Positions 46,901 through 59,200 of a stretch of DNA of 64,000 nucleotides are shown here, piece by piece. The stretch's first letter is position 1. Every line of letters begins with the position of its first letter. The notes beneath the pieces are model-generated. The model searched no databases and was not told the DNA's origin. It worked only from the letters and a program-made list of their open reading frames with translations. The translations under genes were made by a program, and so were the position numbers. Origin of the DNA: Gnetum montanum (Eukaryota > Streptophyta > Gnetopsida > Gnetales > Gnetaceae); the NCBI GenBank assembly GCA_015680685.1, contig MNCI01035130.1, forward strand, positions 1,078,721 to 1,142,720, written 5' to 3'.

Positions 46901-47560
46901 TTTTCATGAAATTTAGTGCCCTAGTACAATGCCTTCTTGGACCATGAGATGGCTCCTTTGCTAGTGGAGCTGCAAGTTTGTTTCAACACATCTCTTTAAT
47001 ACTTTCTCAAGGTTGTCCAAGGCTTGCTCAAATGTAGCTACATAGGTGGAAAAGTCATCGATGAAGACTTTTAAACCACTACAAATCTGTTGTTGGAAGA
47101 TACTAAGGACCAAGCGTTGGAATGTTGCAAGGGCATTGCATAGACTAAATGACATCTTACAATATGCAAAAGTCCCCTAGGGACCTGTGAATGCTTTCTT
47201 GGCCTGATCTTCTAGTGTAATTTAGATTTGGTTATAGTTGTTATAACCATCCAAGAAGCTGTAATAGCAATCCCTAGATATGGTATCCAATACTTGATCC
47301 ACAAATGGCAATGGAAAATGATCTCTAAACATTGCAATATTCAACAGCCTAAACTTGATGCAAACCCACCATTTTCCATCTTTCTTTGGTACAATTATGA
47401 GTGGGCTAACCCACTCACTATCTGTGATAGGATAGATGAACCCTACCTTGAGGAGTTGTTCAATTTCCTCTTTGACAATCTGCTTCAATTTGGGGTATAA
47501 CCACCTTTGTAGCTACCTTCTAGGCTTCATGGCTAGGTTAGTGTAAATGTGATGATGGCA
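46901..47560 (-). pseudogene. pol: Family E reverse transcriptase, copy E1, decayed
   Basis: Minus strand, in order: IEQLLKVGFIYPITDSEWVS and PLIIVPKKDGKWWVC near 47465-47360; DHFPLPFVDQVLD and CYYSFLDGYNNYNQI near 47320-47222; MSFSLCNALATFQRLVLSIF near 47155-47096; and LKVFIDDFSTY near 47070-47040. The FIDD catalytic box is intact. LDNLEKVLKRCVETNLQL follows, typical of the clade. Two open pieces (47488-47222 and 47155-46961) cover most of it. It is relatively well preserved but interrupted. Confidence 0.9.
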
Positions 47561-48540
47561 TATTCTTGAATCGATTCTTATTAGCTTAGAATATGACCAA
47601 GCAAAGGCTATTGGCCATTTTTTAACCATCATTAATAGCTTCTATTTTTGTTCAAGAGAAAGTTTGGCATTAGTTATGATTGGCTTACCATTGTTTAAAA
47701 ATGCATATTCCATATCAATCGGTAAATTTTTTAGCCCTAAGAGCTCCTACTTGAAGTTATTAGGGATTTCCAACTCTCCCCAACAAGTATCATCATCTTC
47801 ATTAAAGAGTTGGGAATGAACTTGTTTAATTTTGTCCATGCCTTTAACATAAGCACATGTTAGGCTCTTAGTTGGTTCCATGCATAATGTGCTGCTATCT
47901 GAGTCAGCTATCAGCCACTGGGTGCCCTCTTGTTTCATAACTGTTACGTATAGATACCTTTGAATATTGATTTCTTGTACACACTAATTACATACTTTAA
48001 TATATGTACTTTTGCATGCAGTTGCACCTATTATCACTATACGTGATGCATGAAATATGCTTCTTCTCTATCTTTCCTAATTCATTTTCCTTGGATATTT
48101 TAAAAGAGAGATCCCTTATGCCCATATGTGTGTCGGCTATGCTCAACCAAGCTCTTCCTATAATGATAGGAAAGTCACTTTTGCAGTTTTCAACCTTGAT
48201 CACCAGGAAATCGTCAAGATAGGACCACCCACAAACTATGATCACAATGTCCTCTACTAATCCCAGAGGGATAATAATTAACTAATTTTTCAATTCTAGA
48301 TGGATGTTTATCTTCTTGAGAGGTGGTAGGTTTCAAGCCTTATACATGTTATGGGAGATGAGATTAACTCTAAAAACAGAGTCAATAAGAGCCTTGCATG
48401 GAAAATGTCTAGCAATATGTAGGTAAAGGAGTGGATTTCCTAGGTTAGATCTTTTCATAGAAAGATTGCTAGCCTTGATCTAGTCAAAAATAGCATGAGT
48501 TAGCATCACAGTGTAAATCTGAGGTGATAGTTGGTTTGAT
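47561..48540 (-). pseudogene. Family E protease and linker, copy E1
   Basis: Minus strand. The catalytic block is CKALIDSVFRVNLIS at about 48400-48355, where the Asp is kept but the Gly of D-x-G is Val. CGWSYLDDFLVIKVENCKS follows near 48235-48180, then FPIIIGRAWLSIADTHMGIR near 48170-48110. The LGRxWLxTADAxIG-like motif marks the end of gypsy protease. The linker to RT (47938-47561) includes a TQWLIADSDSSTLCMEP stretch that also starts the equivalent region of E2 and E4. The plus-strand frame 48004-48222 is a shadow. Confidence 0.8.
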
Positions 48541-51030
48541 GGGCACTAAAGGTATTTGATGTAAAGGATGAGGGTATTGCACATGTAGGATGATCAACTA
48601 TACTAGATTGTGAGGGTTGAAGAGGACTGCTAGGGTCAAAAGAAGGATCATTTTCTAGATCGATTGTCCAAGCCACTTGGCTAGAAAGTCAGTTGTGAAT
48701 GTACAACCCTTGTAGCATTTCATTATTATAGCTATGGAGGAATCTCACCCTACATGGATGGAGTAGGAGGTAATTGGGTTGAAGGCGAAGGTGTATGTGT
48801 CGATGGATGCATAGGCTACTATGGATATGAATATGAGTTTTTCCCTCAAGTAGATGGTAAATGTGTTCAGTGGTACTCTGGAGGGTAATAGTAATGCTTG
48901 AATGAGGTATGACTTGTAGAACTTCTTGGGGAGATAGGTTGCTAAACATAGTATCCATATGGATCTGATTTCCTATAAGGGTATTGCTACTTTGGTAGTG
49001 TCATTCTTCATGATTATGATTGGTAACATTATTGGTATTGTTCATAAGGTTGTGGAGGAGCTTTGCTTGGGTAGTGAGCTTATTTTTTATGGAACTGCCT
49101 TGTATTTCCTTGAGGATAAGGTAATTTCCTAGGTGCTTGCCTACGTGCTAGTTGAGGATACAATGCATACAACCCAAACTCTTGTAAGTGTGACATCATA
49201 GGGCAAAAATCCTTTGGATGTTCATATTGGAAAATGTCACAATTAGTTTCATCATTAGAGTTGGTTTCCACAACTTCCTCTATGGCTGTAGCTTTGCCCA
49301 TACCTCCTTGGAAGGCATGTTTAGCTTCTTTTCACCTTTTGCGATTATGATCACTATTTTGCTCTTTGGATTCTTCAGAAATCTTCATAGTAGTTTAAAA
49401 TTTTCCATCCAAAGAGTCCCATAAGTTATCAACCTTTTTCAAAATATCAAAAATATATTTTTAAATGGGCAAGGTTTTTCTGTTCACCGCTTTATCGAGT
49501 GGTGACTCCTCCTCATCACAAAATTGGACCTTCCATTTTTTGCTAAAAGTATCCATATTATACTTTTCTACAATTTCCTTTTTTCTTAGGTTACCTTATT
49601 CTTTTTCTACCTACTCAATTAGCCTTTGGATATGATGGGCTCTTNGCCTTATTCTTTTGCTACCTACTCAATTAGCCTTTGGATATGATGGGCTCTTAGT
49701 TTAGACAATATTTCTTGGGCATACATCACAAGGGTTCTTCTAGTTTCTGCTCTGAGCCCATCTATGATGTGGCAAAATTGTTTTCTCTAAGAATAATCAT
49801 GGCCAGGGCATTAGTGTAAGAGTGAATAATATCTACCCATGGCAACACCCAAGGGTTCATGTGTTCCCTATTTCTAGCCTTGGATTTTCCTTCTCAGATT
49901 AGACACTCTAAAGTATGTATAGTATTTATCATTGAATAGCTCCAACATGGTACTCCATTGGTGGATGGATTCTAACTCCAAGGATTGGTACCAACTTTTA
50001 GCTTCCTTGATGAGTGTCCTAGGGAAGAGCTTGAGTTTTTTCCAATTCATTTTCTATGTTTTGTAAGGCATAGATATTATGGAAATCTTGTAGATATGTC
50101 TACAGATTAGAATTGTATGCCCTCTCAAATCTTGGGATATTATTCATGTCTAAGTGCTTGATTTGACTATCTTTAACATGCCTAGTTGGAATTCTAACCA
50201 CCTCTATAATGTTAAGCATGTTTCTTATCACCAATAAAGATTCATCATCATCACTACACTGATGATGTCGATGATCATTTCAGAAACCCATTCAATCTTA
50301 GTGGCCTTCATGGTCATTATTATCTCATTGATCACCTTCATCCTAACTATTTCGATGGTAGCTTTTATGAGAACCAACAGATGAAGAGGAATGTTTGGAA
50401 CCAAATGCAAGAGATGAAGAGGAAGGTGGACTACCACCACCACTGTGGTGTCGACCGTCACTTTTTCACTCATGATGATCATCATCTTTAGATCCCTTGC
50501 CATTGCGATGCTTGCCTAATTTCCTACCTTAGTTGTCACTTTTTCTTGAATCTAATTTATGAATAGTAGATCATAGAATCAGGGTTGCCTCCTCATCATT
50601 AATAATGGAAGGTGGAGAATCTTCAAAGGGAGGATCCTCATTGTCATCTTGATCTAGTAGGAATAAGGGATTAGTAAAATTCTTTTCCTTTGTAGCCTCA
50701 TGGAGCTTCTCTTGACATCAATCTTGTTTGCATTGTGTTTTAGTGGAATAGTAGTTTCAAGTGTCATAACAATTCACAATGTATTTCTCATCAAGATCTA
50801 CGATGCCTAACTTTTTAAGGGTCTAAAATAGCATCCCATTCATAGATTGATTGAGGTGCAAGATGATGTTTCCCTTCATATCACACCATCACAACTATTG
50901 ATCTTGATGTAGGATGAAGGTGAAGTCCAGTACATACTCATCTGGATGAGTATATACCACTTTGCACTCCTGAGGGACTAGTGGTTTAACATCCTCACAT
51001 CTATGAGAAGAAGAAGACATTTTTCAAATG
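48541..51030 (-). pseudogene. gag: Family E gag, copy E1
   Basis: Minus strand. A Ser/His/Gly-rich disordered stretch (HHSGGGSPPSSSSLAFGS-like) lies near 50470-50380. The gag domain near 50160-49920 includes FERAYNSNL, LEKTQALPRTLIKEAKSWYQ and HQWSTMLELFNDKY, which fits the Retrotrans_gag pattern (L...A..WY.SL...SI..W..L...F...Y). A Pro/Tyr-rich tail at 49060-48690 carries PYGYYV-x-QPISP. Stops are frequent. A 51-bp duplication around an N lies inside it. A nuclear or RNA-binding role of the tail is not known. Confidence 0.75.
49594..49697. other. 51-bp near-identical duplication joined by a single N
   Basis: 49594-49644 and 49647-49697 differ at one base and are separated by NG. A duplicated overlap around a lone N looks like two contig ends that were not merged. 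Confidence 0.85.
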
Positions 51031-51151
51031 AAGAGAATTATTAGTGTGCATAATAGTTATATGTCATTGAGAGTGATGTTGACCTTGAGTTCATCCAATG
51101 ATATGCATAATATTCACTAGTCCTAGATAGTGCATGTTTCAACAAACAAAG

Positions 51152-51169
51152 TTCCCAACAATGGCACCA
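51152..51169 (-). other. Primer-binding site of E1 (Athila/Tat type)
   Basis: The minus strand reads TGGTGCCATTGTTGGGAA, a decayed form of the TGGCGCCGTTGCCGGGGA site used by many plant Athila/Tat elements. It lies one base inside the LTR end. Confidence 0.85.
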
Positions 51170-51170
51170 G

Positions 51171-52104
51171 TGATGAGTAGCAAGGTACCCCTATGCCCAA
51201 CCATACGAAACACAAGCATTCATGCCCAATCTAGTTAAATTCCATAGACTTTGTAGTTTATGATGCACTAGTCTTCTAGGAAGGAAATCTTACCAATCAT
51301 TATCTTCCCAACTATACTTGTGACGTACACTGGTATGGTTAAGTGTCATTGAGGCATCTGACTTTTATCATTTTGTATTTTATGGTTTGGTGTTGAATGG
51401 AGATAAAAGTAATTGGATTAACTAATTCAAATTAACTAATTAACTAGCATTTAACTAGTCCTAACATAATCATTCGGTCCTACTTTTTGTAGACATCCTA
51501 AACCCACGTATTCATTGTTGGGCTACCAAATGCAATGCTATTGGGTGTACCAAGGAATAACGCTACTAGGATTACCAAGTGAATATGTGTTACTATTGAA
51601 GTGGTCATACTTATGTGTTTAATCTATCTCACTTATCTTACTTAATTGCTTTATTAACTTAATTAGTAGAAATCATTTAATAAATAATTGAAAATATTTA
51701 ATAAATTATATAATACATTTAATAAATAACTAAAAAATTTAAAATGCATAAATAGAATATTTAATCTATCCAAAGTGCTACAATATTTATCAAAAAGCTT
51801 ATCTTTATTGTTGCACACACTATCGTTCTTTGGTACAATAATGCTCAAATAAAGATCTATACACTAAATGACTCTTGCTATGGGCACTTAGGAGAAAAAT
51901 TCTAACTCTCAAATAAACAAATTGAAAGAGCTTCACTACTACTAAAATCTCAATTTCCAAAAATGCAGCTACTTGATGCATATTGATAGCCGATTATAGG
52001 TACTACGTTGATGGGGACTTGTCAATGCATGATACGATGCATCAACAAGGCCTTGTCAACAAGGCTGCCCAGTTGATGAGGCCTCATCGACATAGCTAGT
52101 AGAA
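51171..52104 (-). mobile_element. Family D LTR, copy D2, 5' LTR of E1
   Basis: The minus-strand end ...CTACTCATCA abuts the PBS, which fixes it as the 5' LTR of E1. R/U5 words match D1 (CTTTATTG at 51803, TCAAATAAAGATCT at 51853). The TATA box is lost. U3 has TTGATGCATATTGATAG at 51973-51989, a damaged version of the D3 palindrome, and a second TCAATGCATGATACGATGCA arrangement near 52022. CpG is largely depleted. To its right lies the truncated pol of E4. Confidence 0.8.
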
Positions 52105-52660
52105 CTACAAATGATAAATAATAAAGAGTACTAGCAAAGAGGAGTTCATTAGAAAATTGATCAGATAATGGGCTCTACTACTTCTTGCTATTCCATTGCA
52201 ACCAAGACAAGTTTTCATCTACCATGTTCTTAGTTCCCTTTTAGACAACCATCATAAAATTAAACTCTTGGAGGATAACTAGCCACCGTATGACATGGGA
52301 GCTCATTGTTGGTTTATTCATGAGGAACTAGATGGCACTATGATTGGTGTGCACAAAAACTTTCTATCCAACAAAATAATGCCTAAATTTATCTAATGTT
52401 TACACCACCACTATGAGCTCCTTTTCAATGGTGGTGTAGTTGAGTTGTGCACCCACAAGGTTATTACATGCATAGTGGATGTACTATGGATGTTTTTGAC
52501 CATCCATATATGTAAGTATAGCTTCAAAGGCATAGTTTGATGCATCCATCATGATGTGGAATGGCCTAGACTAGTCTTGTGATCATAGAATTTGAGCTTC
52601 TATGAGTTTTGCTTTAGTTGTTAGAATGCATGATCACATTCCTTGGTATATATGAATGGT
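52105..52660 (-). pseudogene. Family E RNase H, copy E4, truncated
   Basis: It parallels E1 from about 46190 to 46730: AGGAGTTCAT.AGAAA-TTGATCA on the plus strand occurs at 52140 and 46213. It is cut at LTR D2. The integrase of this copy is not present anywhere nearby. Confidence 0.7.
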
Positions 52661-53850
52661 GCATCTTTATTTATAAGTTTTACCAATGGCTTGGTGATAT
52701 TTAAGAAGTTTTTGATAAAGTACTTGTAGTAACCAATGTGTCCAAGGAATGACCTCACATACTTTATGGTCTCTAGTTATCTAGTTATTCATTGGATGAT
52801 CCTTATTTTCTCTAGGTCTATCTTGATCCCCTTGTTTCAGATTCAATACTCTAATACAATGCCCTCTTGGACCATCAAGTGGCTTTTTGCTAATTAAGCC
52901 ATAATTTGGTTTCTACACATTGCTAAAGAACTTGCTCCAAGATGTCCAAGACTTACTCAAAGGTATCCCCATAGGTAGAGATGTCATCCATGAATATTTT
53001 ACACCACTACCAATTTATTATTGGAACATGCTAAGGACCAATTATTGGAATGTGGCAAGAGCATTACATAGGCCAAAGGGCATATTTTTGTATGCAAACA
53101 TCCCCCAAGTACTTGTAAACATTATCTTGGCCTAGTCTTTAGGTGTGATCTAAATTTAGTTATAGCCACTATAACCATCCAAAAAGCTCTAATAACAATG
53201 CCTCGTAATAGTATCTAGAACTTGGTTCATAAATGGCAATCAAAAATGATCTTTGTAAGTTGTCATATTTAAAAACCTAAAGTCTATACATACTCTTCAT
53301 TTTCCTTTTCTTTTTGGACACAATAACAAGAAAGCTAATCCACTTTCTATTCTCAATAGGATAAATGAACCTAACCTTAAGGAGTTGTTCAATCTCCTCT
53401 TTGATGACTTGCTTGAGTTTCAAGTTTAAGCATCTTTGTGACTATCTCTTTGGTTTAACGAAGGAATTTATATAAACTTTATGTTGGCATATCCTTGGAT
53501 TAAGTTTTGTTAACTCATGATATGACCAGGCAAAGGCTATTAGCTATTTGTTAACAACCTTCAATAATCTCATTTTCTATACAAGAGGAAGTGTGGCGTT
53601 GATAATTACTCACTTGTTATTGTTCAAAAATGCATACTCCATTCCTACCAGTAGAGCTTTTAATTCAAGGGGTTGTTGATTAAAATTTTTAGGGATCTTC
53701 AACTCTCTCTAATCAATCTCACTTTATGCATTAGAGAGTTGGTGATGAAGCTACTCCAACTTATCCATGCTTTCCTCATAGGAGCTAGTGAGGCTCTCAG
53801 CTGGTTCCATGCATATTGTTGATCTAGTCTCATTTTCAATTGTCAATCAC
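52661..53850 (-). pseudogene. pol: Family E reverse transcriptase and linker, copy E4, decayed
   Basis: This aligns with E1 46750-47870 on the minus strand. It shows LKQVIKEEIEQLL-like sequence near 53410-53380, GxFIYPIENRKWIS-like sequence near 53375-53330, a region for GYNGYNxI near 53170 and MPFGLCNALATFQ-like sequence near 53080-53040. The catalytic box near 53000-52980 is damaged. It has more stops than E1, suggesting greater age. The plus-strand frame 52920-53135 is a shadow. Confidence 0.75.
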
Positions 53851-54400
53851 TAAGTTCCTTCCTATTTAATGGATACTGCGTATAAGCATCTTCTAACCTC
53901 TATGATATCTACACATTAATTGCATAATCAAAGTGATATGCCCTTGATGATCCATAGTTTTTGCACACAGTGGCACCCTATGTCATTGTACATGATGCAT
54001 AGAACTTTATTCTTATCAATTTTTAAAAATTCATTTTCCTTGGAAATTTCCAAGGAAAGGTCTCTGATCCCCAACCTTGAATCTATGATGCTTAACCATG
54101 TTCTTCCCATGATGATAGGAAAGTCTTCTTTACTATTTTCCACATGGATTACTAGAAAATTGGCAAGATATGATCACCCAAAAATGGTGATCATGATGCC
54201 TTCCATCAATCACAAAAAAATAGTGATGGATTGGTCTACTAGCTCTAGTATGATGTTGCTATTTTTTAAGGAAGGTAGGTTCTAGGCTTTGTACATTTCT
54301 TGGAAAATCAAGTTAACTCTAGAACCTAAGTCCAAAAGAGCCTTGCATGACTTAATTTTGGCAATCTATAAGTAGGTAAGATGGATCCTAGTATCAGATC
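53851..54400 (-). pseudogene. Family E protease, copy E4
   Basis: Minus strand. CKALLDLGSRVNLIFQEMYK at about 54342-54283 keeps the catalytic Asp in a D-L-G block. Further on, DFPIIMGRTWLSIIDSRLGI and RDLSLEISKEN run near 54130-54045. The plus-strand 121-aa frame 53920-54285 is a shadow of this domain. The domain is nearly complete, with gag to its right and RT to its left. Confidence 0.8.
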
Positions 54401-56180
54401 TCTTCTTGGGAAGATGGCCAACCTTGATCTAATCTATGACCACATGGATCAACATGATAGTGTGAAACTAGGGAGTACCTTGGTTCGAAAGTTACTTAAT
54501 AGTAATTTCAGAGGTATAAGTAGTAGGGTTAATAGCCATAGGTATTTTTGAGGGCTTTGTGGGATTGTTGGTTTTGAAGAATGACCTTTTGCAATGCTTG
54601 GATTTAGAGCTACTTAACTAAGGATCTGATTGTAACTTTAATATCCTCATAGCATTCCTATGCTATGGCTAGGCAAGGATCTTAACCTACATGGATGAAG
54701 TAGCTAGTAGAGGAGTTGAAGATGGTGGTGTAGGAGTGGAAGAGTGTTGAGGAGGATAGTAGAGAAATGAGAACCAAAGGGTTCCCCTTGCCTCAATTCT
54801 GAGCCCATCTATGATATGATGTAGCTGATCTCATTCAGAGTATCCATGGCCTAGGCAATGGTTCAACAAAGAGTAGTACCTACCCATAGCCTCATGTAAG
54901 AACTCATGAGTGTCTTTTTTCCATTCTTATATTTGCATCCTTAAATTGGCCACTTTGGAGTATGTTTGGTACATTTCATTGAATAGCTCTAGCATCATAC
55001 CCCATTGCCAAATAGATTCCAATTCAAGGATTAGTACTAGTGTTCTGCTTTCTTGATGAATGTCCTTGGGAACAACTTAATTTTTTTCATTATTTTTTTC
55101 ATTCTACAAGGCACAAGCATCATGAAAGACTTGTAGGTGATTTTGTGAATCTAAATTGTACCCCCTACTCAACCCTAGGAATATTATTCATATATAACCA
55201 TTTAATGTGGCTATCCTTCACATAACTAGTTGAAATCATAATAGCCTCTAAAATATTTACCATGTTTCTGGTAGTCAACAGGGGCTCATCATAGTCACAG
55301 TGCTCTCTATGACCCCTATCATGACCATGATGCCTATGATGATTCCTATTGTGCCTTCATTCTCTATAATGTTCATCCCCTAGTTGCCCATGCTCATAGT
55401 CTCTATTGTCTTGGTGAGATCTATAATCATTCCTACCCCTTTATTCATCTTCATTATGATTTCTATTTCCTCTACTTCACCTATCAAAGTTGAAGGAGGA
55501 AGACAATGAGGATGATGATGAAGTCAAAGATGGAGGAGAACCAACACCAGAACAATGCCTACTACCCCCTCTTCTTCAATCCCTATCCCGATCATCATGT
55601 TTTTCTTTTTCCTAATGCTTTTCATTGTTCCTACCTTACCATCTTTTGAGGCTCTTTGATATTGATAGCCATTCTTCACATTACTAGGATTATCCACAAT
55701 TGACTGCAACCACTAGTTAAGGGTATCCTCCTCAAATAGAGGAAGAGAATCTATGTATTTGGAGGCATCCAAAAATAAGTCCTTACCTTCTTTGTGCATT
55801 TTTAGGAATAAATGGCTAGGAAACATTTTTCCTTTTGAAGCCTCATATCTATCTTCCATTTACCAATCTTTCTTTTGTTGTGCTTTTGTGGGATGATAAT
55901 CTTGATAAGAATGATCATGAAGCTCATACTCTACATTATCTTTGGCAATGCCCAACTTGATAAGATTATTTAATAGCATTACTAGAATAGATTGATCGAG
56001 AGGCAACATAATGCTTCCTTCCATGTTCCTCCATCATAGCTACTTGTCTTGATGTAGGATGAAGATAAAATCTAGAGTGTAGGGATCAAGATGAGTATAG
56101 AAAACTTTGAATTATTGGAACACTAGTGTCTTTTTTCCTTCTTACCTTTGATTAGATCCACATAGGTTTGAAGGTGGAGA
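54401..56180 (-). pseudogene. gag: Family E gag, copy E4, internally deleted
   Basis: Minus strand. The gag domain near 55090-54960 reads KLFPRTFIKKAEH, a stop, then a SLNWN block, parallel to E1 LPRTLIKEAKSWYQSLELES. The disordered region near 55700-55300 is Arg/His/Asp/Ser-rich (DHDRGH-like repeats, from GATCATCATG/CCTATGATG-type plus-strand words). Compared with E1, about 0.9 kb is missing at 54780, where the Pro-rich tail jumps into the gag domain. The leader and PBS are also absent before LTR D3. Confidence 0.7.
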
Positions 56181-56185
56181 GTCTT

Positions 56186-57178
56186 TGATGAGCAGCATGT
56201 ACCTTCTATGTCCAACCATATAAATCACAAATGTTCATGTGAAATCTAGTTGAATTTTGTGGATGGAACTAGTGTAGTATCTACATTGTTAAGCATTGAT
56301 CATAAGTCACTATCTTCTCACTTGGACTAGTGGTAGTTTGGTCATGTATGGTTTAGTCCAAGGTGAGGCATATGATTATTGATGTTGTGCGACCCTTAAA
56401 CTAATTGGATAATAATGTAGAAATTAATTGTTTAAACTATTTAATAACAATAAGATAAATTCTAAGTTAGCCTAAAGGTGATGAGTGTTCATTCCTCACT
56501 TTTTGTACACATCCTAAACTCATGTACCCACTACTAGGATTACCAAGTGTTATGCTACTAGGCAAACCAAGTAATAACACTACTGGAGTTACTATGTGAA
56601 TACATGTTTAAGCTTGAAATTGGTCACACCCATTTCATCGATTGACTAATGTGTATGGAAATGTAAATATTAACTAAGTACATGTAGAGTAAATTTCATT
56701 GAAAGTAAATATATTCTAAGTCAAAGTGCTACAATGAATATAAATCAATCTCAATCTTATTTCTATTCATGAAATGTGTCCATGTATAATGCCACTCGAA
56801 TACTATGTTATACAACTACCTCAAATTCACACTACAGGCACTCACTGACTATTTGCTAAGATCACAAAATAAAATTGCAAGAGTTTAGCAACTATAATGA
56901 CCAAAATATGCCAAATATGCTATGGGTCCTTACATATTTATAGGCAAAGACAAACACTATGTTGATGCATATGCATCAACACATCAACCCATGTGACGAC
57001 AAGGATGTATCAATGCATGCCTATCGACACAACTGTCAAGTGATTTATCATACCCTCACAACTAACTAAAAACTTATGCTCAAGTGAATAAGGTAGGATC
57101 AAGCTTCTTACAAAATCAAAAAGGTATGAGATTATTGACTAGCTCTAACCACTAACTGACTCTAAGTGCCACATTACA
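56186..57178 (-). mobile_element. Family D LTR, copy D3
   Basis: Minus strand, starting near TGTAATGTGG (57178) and ending near CTGCTCATCA (56186). The TATA box TATAAATA is at plus 56935-56942. The word ATACCCTCACAACTAACTAAAAA near 57050 matches D1 near 34560. It sits directly between E4 gag on the left and the E3 3' region on the right, with no PBS next to E4. CpG-poor. Confidence 0.75.
56961..56980. promoter_or_regulatory. Perfect 20-bp palindrome upstream of LTR D3 TATA box
   Basis: GTTGATGCATATGCATCAAC equals its own reverse complement. It begins 18 bp upstream of the TATA box (56935-56942), the same offset as in D1 and the 63.7-kb LTR, whose palindrome has a different sequence. Confidence 0.7.
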
Positions 57179-58370
57179 AAATATTATATGAGTGGATATC
57201 TTACAAAATGATGAAAAGACATCATAGACATTAAGGTTTTCAAAATTGTAGAGGTCTTCAAAAAATCCATTGAAGATGAATCTCCTTTTTTTCTCCTAGT
57301 AGTGGTATTCTTTCCAACCTTGATTGTTATATTATGTTATGTCTCTCTTTGGTGCAGAAAATTCTTGAAGGATAAACTAAAATTTCTTCTCATTGTTCCA
57401 TGGATCTTACAAACATTGGATGTTTGAGCTTTAATCCTTGGATGTGTTGGTAGTTTTCCATGGGCATATCCTCCTCTATCCTTCTCTCTACCTTGTTTCC
57501 TTTCTTTTACAAGACCGTCAGCCTTAGGGATTCTATCTAGCCTCATATGAAATCACCAAAGGATCAACATTAGTTTTGATAATTTTTCATTAATTATTAA
57601 CCCTTCATGACCTTAGTAGCTCATAATTCAAAAAAATTTTAGCATGTAACCTTAAGATGATTTCATAATAATGTTTCCCAAGGCTCTAAGATAACTAACA
57701 TGTTAGAAAACTTCAAAAGTGCCAACACCACCCCCCATAACCACCACCCCACATCCCAAATGATAAACAAGCTTAACTCCCAAAGTGCACAAGTTTTCAA
57801 ACAATTAGAAACAAAGGTCTACCCCACAAGATGGCCAAGGAATATTGAATTTGAAGGATATGTTAATAGAGAAGTACTAAAAATTCATTAAAATTGATGA
57901 GAAGTAATCCCAAAATCATGAATAAGTTTAGAGAATCTGATAATGATGTTCTTGAAGATGTGAAGTTTAGTTTAAGGCCATGATCAAGAAAAATTTATGC
58001 AAGTGGATCCTTTCCAAAGTAGGCTCCTATCATAATTCCCTTCCATAACTATTTCTATAGATGTCCATGGGAACATTAGAAGTTAAAGGTAGATCATGCT
58101 TTTGTTCCAAATAACACACAAATGCCTTGGTTAGGATCCTACACTATACTATACAAAATCATTAGGCCCATAATTGCATGCAATATTGAAGTGAATAATG
58201 GGATGATAAGGGATTGTAGATATTGGGATGTAAGGTACTTAACCATGTTTGCAATGTGTTCTTATGTCAATTGTTATTAAAATGACCATTATACCTATTC
58301 ATCCAAGTTTTAGACCAAGTCCATACCATTAATAGTAACCTTGCATTGATGTGTTCCTTACTACCTACCA
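57179..58370. other. No gene seen
   Basis: AT-rich sequence between D3 and the recognisable E3 block, probably the distal 3' region of E3. The open frames 57337-57546 and 57700-57891 carry no recognisable motif. Confidence 0.35.
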
Positions 58371-59200
58371 TCATGAGTCCAAAACAACCATAGAGAATGA
58401 ACCTTACTCTAAAAAAGAAAAGAAAGAAGAAGGAAGTAAGGAAGGGCCTTAGTTAGAGGGGTGCCTTCAGTCATGGATAACATGTCTTTCCAACCCCATA
58501 ACTAGTGCTTGTAGCCCATTATTATGTCCAAGGGGTGTGTTTTAAATTTCCATTATGTTTTGTTTTTTTCTCTTATTTTTTCTCTCTTTTCTTTTCATAG
58601 GAACCCCACCATGAAAATACATGCTTCCTATTTATTGATCAATAATAAGAGTGATGGTACATTCCATGAGGAGTCATAGACCATAAGAAGGAAGTTAAGA
58701 AGAGAACCCAACAAATCCTCTTGAGGTCAAATCCTTTTCCAATCCCAGTTGGTCTTCCTCCCATTCATCCAAGCATAATGATCATAAATTAAATTTAGTT
58801 TTATGTGAGAAAAACCATATTTCTTTCATGATAAAGACCTCTTATATAAAGAAATTGGAGGGATGGATGATGTGATCGCACGTCATTACACAATTATTTA
58901 TCCAATCAACTTGATAGCATAGGACAAAAACCCAACACATGGTGTTGACTTCTACATTATGAATGAAAATATTATTAACAAAAACATAGTATAAATTCAT
59001 AAAACATAAAGAAAATTACTCAATGAAAGAGAAAATTATAAAGAAAAGAAAAATAATCAAAAAATGAAAAACATATTAAGAATTAGAGAATTTTTGAAAA
59101 AATAGAAAAAGGATAAAAAATTATTAAACAAAAAAGTAAAAATGCACTTATTAGGTCTCGATTCAAGATGAAGCATCTCCCCCATGAATGAACTCATGGA
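58371..59200 (-). mobile_element. Family E 3' non-coding region, copy E3
   Basis: It shares AAGGAAGGGCCTTAGTTAGAGGGG near 58439, CTTGTAGCCCATTATTATGTCCAAGGGG near 58508 and CATCTCCCCCATGAATGAA near 59173 with E1 and E2. As in E2, no integrase or RT lies upstream of it. Confidence 0.75.
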
